A stretch of DNA of 7,628 nucleotides, taken from an uncultured Prevotella sp. (GTDB taxonomy: Bacteria; Bacteroidota; Bacteroidia; Bacteroidales; Bacteroidaceae). The translations under genes and the position numbers were made by a program. The first letter of the stretch is position 1. The number at the start of each line of letters is the position of its first letter. The stretch lies in assembly GCA_958369755.1 (NCBI GenBank), contig CATXJC010000069.1, positions 1 to 7,628 on the forward strand. The letters are read 5' to 3'. Below the pieces are notes generated by a model. It worked only from the letters and a program-made list of their open reading frames with translations, was not told where the DNA came from and made no database searches. This document shows, one piece after another, positions 1 to 5,838 of this stretch.

Positions 1-834
1 GTGGCTGACGAGAGTTTGAGTCCTATCATTGACGAAGAAAGAAGTCAGTTTGAGTTCGAGTACCCAAAGGCCAAGCTCAAACCAAAATACACAGATGAAG
101 TCACTGGACTTCAGATGATCAAGGATTTCAAGACAGCACTCCTCTTTACTACCCGTAATCTGAAGGATAGTGAGATTGCATACTTGAAATCGAAGAGCAA
201 TGTGATTCCTTCCGTTTTCCCTATTGGATACGATGGTCTGGCATTCATTGTCAACAAGAATAATAGTGATACTTGCATCACAGTGAATGACATTAAGCGT
301 GTCCTTACTGGAAAGGCGACCAAATGGAGTGATATTGTTCCTGGATCAAAGAGAGGTGATATCGAGGTCATCTTCGACAACACTCGCTCTGCAACCACCA
401 ACTTCGTGGTAGATTCCGTTCTCCACGGCGAAAAGATGGGTGCGAAGATCATGGCTGCCAAAACAAGCAAGCAGGTCATCGACTTCGTTGACCAGAATCC
501 AGGTTCTATCGGTGTTATCGGATCAAATTGGTTGAACGACCGACGCGATTCCACCAACACTACCTTTAAGAAGAATATTCATGTAATGCAGGTATCCATC
601 AAGGAGAAAGCTACCCCAATGAACAGCTGGAAGCCTTACCAGGCATACCTGTTGGATGGAAGATATCCATTCGTAAGAACTATATACGCTATCGTGGTTG
701 ACCCTCATAAGGCTTTGCCTTGGAGCTTTGCCAACTACATTTCCAATCCTAAGGGACAGCTTATCCTCTTCAAGACAGGCTTACTTCCTTACAGAGGTGA
801 TATTACGATTAAGACAGTTAATGTTAAACGTTAA
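1..834 (+). CDS. PstS-like periplasmic substrate-binding protein, 5' partial
   Basis: The reading frame is open from the first base, so codon 1 (GTG) is an internal Val and not a start; the signal peptide and roughly the first 40-60 residues lie outside the window. The 277 visible residues look like the phosphate-binding-protein type of periplasmic solute receptor (PBP-like fold). Recognisable segments are PIGYDGLAFIVN (74-85), the LTGKATKWSDI segment (102-112) that matches the conserved 'G.i..W.di' of PstS, a ligand-loop equivalent NTRSATT (127-133), and IGVIGSNWL (170-178). In E. coli PstS the loop is RADGSGT; here the Gly is Ala, and the Arg and Asp that contact phosphate are not in register, so phosphate as ligand is uncertain. 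The gene lies 23 bases before a TPR gene on the same strand, probably in one operon. From memory, homologues in Bacteroidales follow ExbB/ExbD/TonB genes rather than pstCAB; that part is not visible here. Family call is good, ligand unknown. Confidence 0.82.
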   Translation: MADESLSPIIDEERSQFEFEYPKAKLKPKYTDEVTGLQMIKDFKTALLFTTRNLKDSEIAYLKSKSNVIPSVFPIGYDGLAFIVNKNNSDTCITVNDIKRVLTGKATKWSDIVPGSKRGDIEVIFDNTRSATTNFVVDSVLHGEKMGAKIMAAKTSKQVIDFVDQNPGSIGVIGSNWLNDRRDSTNTTFKKNIHVMQVSIKEKATPMNSWKPYQAYLLDGRYPFVRTIYAIVVDPHKALPWSFANYISNPKGQLILFKTGLLPYRGDITIKTVNVKR

Positions 835-857
835 AAGTTTAGATAGAAAGTAGAATT

Positions 858-2279
858 ATGAAAGCAGTTAAATATTTAGTAGCAGGTTTGCTCGTCATGG
901 GTTTGGCGGCTCCTGCAATGGCTCAGGACGTTAACTACAAGGATGCTCTGAAGCCAATAGAAGCAACTTTGAAGGCTGGTAACGTAGATGCCAAGGCTTT
1001 TGCCAAGGTTCTCAAGGAGTATCAGAAGGAGTACAAGAAGGATCCTAAGGCACTCGTTGCTTTGGGTAATGCCCTCGTCATCAACAAGGACTACACCAAT
1101 GCCCTGGCTGTAGCTGATGCAGTCATCGCTAAGTACAAGACCTGTGGTGATGCTTATATCCTCAAGGGCGATATCTACGCTATGCAGGACAATGGTGGTG
1201 AGGCTGCTTCTTGGTATAAGAATTGTATGACTATGGACCCTAAGAATCCTCAGGGTTACATCAGCTACGCTAACGTTTACCGCAAGATTGACCCACAGGC
1301 TTCTGCAGAGGCTTTGAACAAGTTGAGAGCGGTTGATCCTAACTACCCTATCGAGGCAGAAACTGGTCACAACTACTACTCTATCGGTAGCTACGACAAG
1401 GCTTACGAGAACTTCTCTAAGGCTAATTTGAATACAATGGAAGAGTACATCTTCTACGAGTACTGCTTCACTACATACGTATTGAACAAGAAGGATGAAA
1501 CTCTCAACCTTTGCAAGAAGGGTATGCAGAAGTATCCTAAGGATACAGCTTTCTTGATTCTGGCTATGCGTGCATCTGTTGATACCCAGAATTTTACTGA
1601 GGCTCTCCAGTATGCTAACAGCATTATGGCTAACAACGATATCAAGAAGAACTCTAGTATCTACTCTTACTATGGTCTGGCACTCGCTGGCAACAAGCAG
1701 TTCGACCAGGCTTTGGAGCAGTACAACAAGGCCTTGGAGGTAAACAAGGAAGACTTCAAGCCATATCAGTACATCTCTGAGGCATATAAGGGTATGGGCA
1801 ACGAGGATAAGGCTATCGAATTTGCACAGGCATATATGGATAAGAACCCTAACGTATCACCATCAGACTATGTAAAGATGGCTGAGATCTACAATGCAAA
1901 GGCTCAGAAGGGTGGCGACCAGAAGGAGGCTAACGTTGATAAGGCTATCAACGTATATAACAGCTTCGCAGAGAAGTATCCACAGCTGAAGGCATACGCT
2001 CACCTCCAGGCTGCCAACATCGCATTCCAGAACGAGTTGGACGACAAGGCTCTTGCTAACTATGAATTGGTTATCAAGGAACTTGAGAGCAAGCAGTATG
2101 ATGAGGATGAGAAGGGCTACCTGATGCAGGCTTACAAGAACGCCGGTTACATCTACTGGGGTTCTAAGAAGGACCTGACAACAGCTCAGCCATACTTCGA
2201 GAAGCTGATCAAGCTTGATCCAAACAACTCTCTCGCAAAGAAGGCCTTAGGTCTTGACGAGGAGAAGCAGGCACAGTAA
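858..2279 (+). CDS. Secreted tetratricopeptide-repeat (TPR) protein
   Basis: This 473-residue protein starts at an ATG 23 bases after the PstS-like stop. Residues 1-22 are a signal peptide (Lys-containing n-region, hydrophobic core to about 18, cleavage AMA|QD), with no lipobox Cys, so it is probably soluble in the periplasm or on the inner face of the outer membrane. The rest is almost entirely helical repeats. TPR-like units of about 34 residues begin near 64, 97, 130, 164, 197, 231, 267, 302, 335, 378 and 422; the clearest are around 267-296 (YYGLALAGNKQFDQALEQY) and 422-455 (AYKNAGYIYWGS...YFEKLIKLDP). TPR arrays hold protein partners, and no catalytic domain is visible. The close spacing to the receptor gene suggests an envelope complex with it. 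Nearly all Lys codons are AAG, the only two AAA codons I found being in the signal peptide, which suggests high expression. Exact function is unknown. Confidence 0.9.
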   Translation: MKAVKYLVAGLLVMGLAAPAMAQDVNYKDALKPIEATLKAGNVDAKAFAKVLKEYQKEYKKDPKALVALGNALVINKDYTNALAVADAVIAKYKTCGDAYILKGDIYAMQDNGGEAASWYKNCMTMDPKNPQGYISYANVYRKIDPQASAEALNKLRAVDPNYPIEAETGHNYYSIGSYDKAYENFSKANLNTMEEYIFYEYCFTTYVLNKKDETLNLCKKGMQKYPKDTAFLILAMRASVDTQNFTEALQYANSIMANNDIKKNSSIYSYYGLALAGNKQFDQALEQYNKALEVNKEDFKPYQYISEAYKGMGNEDKAIEFAQAYMDKNPNVSPSDYVKMAEIYNAKAQKGGDQKEANVDKAINVYNSFAEKYPQLKAYAHLQAANIAFQNELDDKALANYELVIKELESKQYDEDEKGYLMQAYKNAGYIYWGSKKDLTTAQPYFEKLIKLDPNNSLAKKALGLDEEKQAQ

Positions 2280-2302
2280 AATTACGAAATAAGAACATAA
2301 TT

Positions 2303-2345
2303 AAAGGGGTGATAGCTATGTGATATGGCTTTCACCCCTTTTTTT
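2303..2345 (+). terminator. Rho-independent terminator of the TPR gene
   Basis: The left arm AAAGGGGTGATAGC (2303-2316) pairs with GCTTTCACCCCTTT (2328-2341) over 14 positions with one T-T mismatch. The loop has 11 bases and a run of T follows to 2345. It begins 23 bases after the TPR stop codon, so it closes the PstS-like/TPR transcript. Confidence 0.9.
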
Positions 2346-2364
2346 GTGATATGAATCAGACCAT

Positions 2365-2397
2365 AAACGAAAAGAGCGATTCCAAAGGAACCGCTCT
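2365..2397 (-). terminator. Rho-independent terminator of the ferredoxin gene
   Basis: Read on the minus strand, AGAGCGGTTCC (2397-2387) and GGAATCGCTCT (2383-2373) form an 11-bp stem with a 3-base loop, followed by TTTTCGTTTA. The only non-Watson-Crick pair (2391/2379) is a G-U wobble in minus-strand RNA but an A-C mismatch in plus-strand RNA, so the hairpin is better formed on the ferredoxin side. It starts about 40 bases past the ferredoxin stop. Confidence 0.75.
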
Positions 2398-2437
2398 CAA
2401 TGTTTTATTGTAACTAAAAGTATCTTTCCATAATAAA

Positions 2438-2605
2438 TTATGGAAGACTGATTGCCTCATTAGGACAAACATCAGCACAAGTACCGCACTCTGTGCAGAG
2501 ATCTGGGTTGATTGAATACTTCTCGCCCTCAGAGATTGCACCTGATGGACACTCGTCAATACATGTACCGCAAGCGATACAATCGTCACCAATTACGTAT
2601 GCCAT
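2438..2605 (-). CDS. Small 2[4Fe-4S] ferredoxin (55 residues)
   Basis: Translation from the ATG at 2605-2603 gives MAYVIGDDCIACGTCIDECP and onward, ending NEAISLP with TAA at 2440-2438. Two complete CxxCxxCxxxCP motifs are present: Cys9, 12, 15, 19 and Cys37, 40, 43, 47, the classic bacterial (clostridial-type) ferredoxin pattern that binds two [4Fe-4S] clusters. At 55 residues it has the normal length for this family, with no extension. It is cytoplasmic, without a signal peptide. Such ferredoxins carry low-potential electrons for pyruvate:ferredoxin oxidoreductase, hydrogenases, Rnf and similar enzymes of anaerobes; the actual partner cannot be told from this window. The gene stands alone, with its own promoter-like box and terminator, between a convergent TPR gene and a divergent porT-like gene. 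The start region is A/T-rich without a Shine-Dalgarno sequence, as usual in Bacteroidota. Confidence 0.97.
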   Translation of the reverse strand: MAYVIGDDCIACGTCIDECPSGAISEGEKYSINPDLCTECGTCADVCPNEAISLP

Positions 2606-2660
2606 AATTATAAATATTTAAAATGTTAATAATGTTTCTGTATCTATGCTAATCTAGAGA

Positions 2661-2674
2661 TAGGTTATTACCTA
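2661..2674. promoter_or_regulatory. Inverted repeat 1, possible operator half of a pair
   Basis: TAGGT (2661-2665) and ACCTA (2670-2674) are inverted around TATT. The dyad lies just downstream of the expected ferredoxin transcription start (near 2680), where a bound protein would block elongation or initiation. It has the same half-sites as the longer dyad at 2710-2727 but in the opposite order. Its own arms are short, so alone it could be chance; the shared half-sites raise its value. Confidence 0.4.
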
Positions 2675-2676
2675 CT

Positions 2677-2707
2677 TTTGATGGTGCAAAGATAACAATT
2701 ATTTTCG
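2677..2707 (+). promoter_or_regulatory. Candidate promoter of the porT-like gene
   Basis: TTTG at 2677-2680, a 19-base spacer, and TATTTTCG at 2700-2707 resemble the Bacteroidota promoter pattern TTTG-n19-TAnnTTTG with one mismatch in the second box. It would start transcription near 2713, leaving a 5' leader of about 120 bases before the ATG at 2834. It overlaps the ferredoxin promoter on the opposite strand. The match is weak in A/T-rich DNA and other starts are possible. Confidence 0.3.
2687..2694 (-). promoter_or_regulatory. Ferredoxin promoter, -7 element
   Basis: On the minus strand 2694-2687 reads TATCTTTG, a perfect match to the Bacteroidota -7 box TAnnTTTG, followed by CACC. Transcription would start near 2680, giving a leader of about 75 bases before the ferredoxin ATG. 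No good TTTG is present at the -33 distance; that place (about 2714-2717) is inside the inverted repeat at 2710-2727. Confidence 0.65.
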
Positions 2708-2709
2708 AT

Positions 2710-2727
2710 ATACCTATAAATAGGTAT
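2710..2727. promoter_or_regulatory. Inverted repeat 2, probable operator
   Basis: ATACCTAT (2710-2717) and ATAGGTAT (2720-2727) form a perfect dyad with 8-bp arms around AA, the size of a site for a dimeric helix-turn-helix repressor or activator. It covers the -33 position of the ferredoxin promoter and the expected start site of the candidate porT promoter, so one protein here could control both directions. Its ACCTA half-site is 42 bases (about four helical turns) from that of the dyad at 2661-2674. The regulator is unknown; MarR/HxlR- or Rrf2-type redox sensors are possible by shape only. Confidence 0.55.
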
Positions 2728-2833
2728 GACTTTTTTCTTGATTTTACTCAATTTATACTTTATCGAAATAAATTAGTACAATAAGAAGCCAACCTTGCCG
2801 TTTATTAATAATAACGAAGAACAAATAGCAAAT

Positions 2834-3580
2834 ATGAAGAGAATCATACTGATGGCTCTAATAGCCTTCTATACAGGTATCAATGGCATGGCACAGCTTA
2901 GGACGGTAGAGAATCGCCCTTATACCGATCTGCGCCCATTCCATTTCGGTGTACTCATCGGAACACATGCACAAGATATGGAATTCCAGAATACCGGAAT
3001 CACCCAATACATCGATGCCAACGGTATCGAGCAACCTTCTCATGTCACTGTAGATCAAGACCGTTGGGATATGGGATTCACCGTTGGCGTACTAGGAGAA
3101 TTCCGTCTCAACAGAAGCTTCCAGTTCCGCATAGCACCTGCCATGTACTTCGGTACTCGTCACCTCACCTTTTATAACCTCTTGGAGAAAGATGGTGCAG
3201 GAAACGCCATCGTGCAGCATCAGGAGATGAAGACTGCCTATATTTCTTCAGCTATGGACCTGATTTTCGCAGCCGAGCGGTTCAATAATCACCGACCTTA
3301 CGTGATGGCGGGCATTAATCCGATGATGAACCTCAACAGCAGCAAGTCAGACTACATCAAGCTCAAGAAATCGGAAATATTTCTCGAACTGGGCGTAGGT
3401 TGCGATTTCTACATGCCATTTTTCAAGCTCCGTCCGGAACTCAAGTTTATGTATGGATTGACAGATTCCTTCGACAAGAAACATCCCGAGCACATCAAAA
3501 ACAAGAATGAGCTCCCTTATGCCTTGGCAGCTAAAGGAGCTCATAGTAAGATAATTGCATTGACATTCTATTTCGAGTAG
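2834..3580 (+). CDS. porT: PorT-like outer-membrane beta-barrel protein (type IX secretion)
   Basis: I take the ATG at 2834 as the start because it begins a clean signal peptide (MKRIILMALIAFYTGINGMA|Q); the frame is also open upstream to a TTG at 2795, but that would put 13 polar residues before the signal. The mature part of the 248-residue protein alternates polar and aromatic or aliphatic residues, as in a small beta-barrel. PorT-like landmarks are RPFHFGVLIGTHAQDMEF (34-51), GFTVGVLGEFRLNRSFQFR (81-99), YVMAGINPMMNL (156-167), and the well-kept block LELGVGCDFYMPFFKLRPEL (184-203). The chain ends in an aromatic strand, IALTFYFE. PorT (SprT) is an accessory membrane protein needed for type IX secretion of proteins with a C-terminal sorting domain; its exact step is not settled. 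No other secretion gene is adjacent. The alternative is a generic PorT-family outer-membrane barrel outside that system. It converges on the GH43 gene with a one-base gap and shares no visible terminator with it. Confidence 0.78.
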   Translation: MKRIILMALIAFYTGINGMAQLRTVENRPYTDLRPFHFGVLIGTHAQDMEFQNTGITQYIDANGIEQPSHVTVDQDRWDMGFTVGVLGEFRLNRSFQFRIAPAMYFGTRHLTFYNLLEKDGAGNAIVQHQEMKTAYISSAMDLIFAAERFNNHRPYVMAGINPMMNLNSSKSDYIKLKKSEIFLELGVGCDFYMPFFKLRPELKFMYGLTDSFDKKHPEHIKNKNELPYALAAKGAHSKIIALTFYFE

Positions 3581-3581
3581 C

Positions 3582-5726
3582 CTACTCTACCACTTCCCAA
3601 GAGAAGACACAACCATTCTTCATACCAGCATCAGCGCCCTGGAAATCAGCAGAATAAGGACTGCCGTCGGTAGGATGCTTGCCCACATACCGCTGGGTCT
3701 TCAGCGATAGAAGCATACAGCGGTTGTAAAGCATATCCTGCCATACAAACTCCCCAGCATGAGAGGCATCAGAAGTAAGACGCACATCGCCCGACAAGCC
3801 AGCACCTGCGATATATACATATCGTCCATCTGCAGTTTTCAGCGCAATCTTGCCCTGTCCACGGTCTTCGATGATGAATTTCACGCCATTGCTCATCTCC
3901 TTTTTATTCCTGGAGCTGTGCATCAGACCATGACCGGTAGCATTCATCAGGTTACCATCAGCAAGATTAAAGAGTCGGATGGTCTTTCCGATAGGCAGAT
4001 TAGCAGTTCTGTCAGCCATCGGTTCCTCCACCTTGAAGTCATCAAAATCAGCCACGCCGCCGTTCACTCCCGTCTTGTTAAAGGCATACAGCGCTACACG
4101 CACACCCTGGAAGGTCTTCAACTGATAAGGAGAAAGCATTTGCTCTCCGATATTCTCCCAAGTCTTTCCATCAAGAGAGTAGGAATATTTCAGCAGACTC
4201 TTATCATAATCACCCCAAAGGCGCAACCATACCACCTTGTTCTTGGCAATCGGCTTCAGCACCTCCTTGTTGGTATTCTGGTCGTAGCATCTCAGGCTTA
4301 ATCCCTTTTCCGTCTTCATCACGCCTAATGAAGCGTATGGCGTATTCATAGCACCGAGTCCAGCCTCATCCCCCATCTTCAGTCGGGATGCATCCAGCTT
4401 GACAGATGTATAAGATACAGGACCGATGGCACGTTGCGTCAACGAATTCTTTGCCCAGAGTAGCTGCTTGGCAGGCATAGAATGCAAACGGAGCCATCCT
4501 TTTCGCTCCTTGTTCAGCGACCACATCTTGTCGTTCGGATTATGATTCCACTGCCAAACCGGCTTGAAAGTCTTTCCCGAGAAATCATCACATCTGTCGT
4601 ATGGAGCTTGTGGTGTCTTTACCATATCATTCGGTTTGAACCAGGTACGAGGCGAGCGTCCCAGGTTCTTCTCCAATCCGAAGTAAGGCCAGCCGTCAAC
4701 CCAAGTGATAGGCGACAGGCACACCGTTCTTCCCACGGCATTGAAGTCCTGCATCGAAACACCCCACCATTTCCCGTCAGGAGCCTGCACGATGCCGCCC
4801 TGATGAATGGTAGCACATCCCAGGTTCAGACCATTAGGCTTGTTGTTCTGGAAATTGAAACCATCTTCCGGCAAAGGCCGACCGATTCCCATGTTACCTA
4901 CGCTCCATCCCGCAGCATAACCATACGATTCACGCTCGCTAATCACGCAAGTTTCATAAGGTCCCCAAATGCTCTTGCTTCGGGCGCACTGCATGCGGCC
5001 CATCGGTGAATAATCAGCAGAGAGGATATAGTACATACCATTGATTTTATAAACATGATGTCCCTCACCCATCGCATTGCCTTCCGGAATCACCACCTTG
5101 CTGCTGCCCTCTACCGGACCGCTCAAATCAGGCTTCAACTCCGTAACGGTCACGTTGCCATACTTGTGCACGGCATAAATCTTGCCATCCTCATCGAAGA
5201 GCACAGAGAGGTCATAGATATCGCCATTAACTTTATGATGCGTCCAAGGTCCCTTGGCACTGTCCGAGATATACACCTGCAATCCATGCCCGTTGATATT
5301 GGAGAAGATATAGAACTTGCCGTTATGATATCGGATGGCAGGCGCCCAGATACCCTGTCCGTAAGCCTCCTTGCCATTGCGGAGATTGAAATCATCAGAA
5401 TCATCAAAGCGGTCGAAGCAATAGGAAGAGAACTCCCAATTTACAAGATCCTTGGAATGGAGAACCACCAGTCCCGGCACACTGTGCATCGTGGTACCCG
5501 CCAGATAGTAATCCTCCCCCACTCTGATAATATCAGGGTCAGAAAACTCATCATAAAACAAAGGGTTTGTAAAGGTACCATTACCATTATCAGCCGACCA
5601 AGACTTCCCTTTCAAAGTCTGTGTCAGAACATTCTTGGCTGCAGATTTTTTCTGCGCCGCAGCTCCCAAAGAACCGCTCAAAAAAGCGATGCAACAGGTT
5701 GCAAATAATAATTTCTTCATTCTCAT
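3582..5726 (-). CDS. Secreted GH43 glycosidase (arabinofuranosidase/xylosidase type), three-domain
   Basis: This 714-residue protein has a signal peptide at 1-24 (cleavage AAA|Q; no lipobox), a short Lys/Ala linker, then three domains. Residues 53-365 are a GH43 five-bladed beta-propeller. The expected catalytic residues are present: general base Asp63 (FSDPDIIRVGEDYYL), pKa-modulating Asp172 (IYDLSVLFDEDGKIY) and general acid Glu221 (GEGHHVYKINGMYYIL). Residues 378-566 fit the concanavalin-like GH43 C-terminal sandwich (FDDFKVEEP at its end). Residues 575-714 look like an extra beta-trefoil or fascin-like domain (KIALKTADGRYVYIAG). The family inverts configuration and removes alpha-L-arabinofuranosyl or beta-xylosyl units from arabinoxylan, xyloglucan or arabinan; subfamily 12 is my guess, from memory of its NPLFYDEFSDPDII start. 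There is no type IX sorting domain at the C-terminus. The start is ATG at 5726 or, equally plausible, ATG at 5720. It lies 112 bases downstream of the GH95 gene. Confidence 0.9.
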   Translation of the reverse strand: MRMKKLLFATCCIAFLSGSLGAAAQKKSAAKNVLTQTLKGKSWSADNGNGTFTNPLFYDEFSDPDIIRVGEDYYLAGTTMHSVPGLVVLHSKDLVNWEFSSYCFDRFDDSDDFNLRNGKEAYGQGIWAPAIRYHNGKFYIFSNINGHGLQVYISDSAKGPWTHHKVNGDIYDLSVLFDEDGKIYAVHKYGNVTVTELKPDLSGPVEGSSKVVIPEGNAMGEGHHVYKINGMYYILSADYSPMGRMQCARSKSIWGPYETCVISERESYGYAAGWSVGNMGIGRPLPEDGFNFQNNKPNGLNLGCATIHQGGIVQAPDGKWWGVSMQDFNAVGRTVCLSPITWVDGWPYFGLEKNLGRSPRTWFKPNDMVKTPQAPYDRCDDFSGKTFKPVWQWNHNPNDKMWSLNKERKGWLRLHSMPAKQLLWAKNSLTQRAIGPVSYTSVKLDASRLKMGDEAGLGAMNTPYASLGVMKTEKGLSLRCYDQNTNKEVLKPIAKNKVVWLRLWGDYDKSLLKYSYSLDGKTWENIGEQMLSPYQLKTFQGVRVALYAFNKTGVNGGVADFDDFKVEEPMADRTANLPIGKTIRLFNLADGNLMNATGHGLMHSSRNKKEMSNGVKFIIEDRGQGKIALKTADGRYVYIAGAGLSGDVRLTSDASHAGEFVWQDMLYNRCMLLSLKTQRYVGKHPTDGSPYSADFQGADAGMKNGCVFSWEVVE

Positions 5727-5749
5727 TTATAGGTCTAAAAGATTATTAT

Positions 5750-5819
5750 AAAAAATATTGCCACAAAAGTACGAATAATTATCCAACCTGAGGTGGACAA
5801 AATGATACTTTTATGGCAA
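5750..5819 (-). terminator. Probable terminator of the GH95 gene, overlapping the GH43 promoter
   Basis: On the minus strand, starting 19 bases after the GH95 stop, TTGCCATAAAAGTA (5819-5806) and TACTTTTGTGGCAA (5771-5758) form a 14-bp stem followed directly by TATTTTTTA. The single imperfect pair (5813/5764) is a U-G wobble in minus-strand RNA but C-A in plus-strand RNA, which favours a role in minus-strand transcripts. The loop is long (34 bases) and contains a small dyad, ACCTCAGGT (5794-5786). The long loop leaves efficiency uncertain; some transcription may run on into GH43. Confidence 0.6.
5764..5771 (-). promoter_or_regulatory. GH43 promoter, -7 element
   Basis: On the minus strand 5771-5764 reads TACTTTTG, matching the Bacteroidota box TAnnTTTG. 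The start would be near 5757, about 30 bases before the GH43 ATG. No TTTG is found at the usual -33 spacing (the nearest is 26 bases upstream), so the promoter may need an activator. The box is part of the second arm of the hairpin at 5758-5819. Confidence 0.5.
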
Positions 5820-5838
5820 CAAATGTGATTTTATGACA

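Noticed and set aside
876..1370. 164-codon minus-strand open frame opposite the TPR gene
   Set aside because: It mirrors the biased codon use of the TPR gene; the product has no recognisable feature.
2795..2833. Upstream TTG start adding 13 residues to the porT-like protein
   Set aside because: It would place a polar, acidic stretch before a clean signal peptide; the ATG at 2834 gives a normal n-region and hydrophobic core.
5055..5708. 217-codon plus-strand open frame opposite GH43
   Set aside because: It lies fully inside the coding strand of a well-conserved GH43 with intact catalytic residues, and its translation shows no domain or signal peptide; it is an antisense shadow.
5725..5734. 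ATTTATAGGT next to the GH43 start, identical to part of the ferredoxin dyad
   Set aside because: It is a single 10-base A/T-rich match without the second half-site; chance is the simplest explanation.
5758..5819. Invertible promoter flanked by 14-bp inverted repeats
   Set aside because: Known phase-variable promoters of Bacteroidales have much longer invertible segments; here only 34 bases lie between the arms and no recombinase is nearby. The strand-specific wobble and T tract fit a terminator better.
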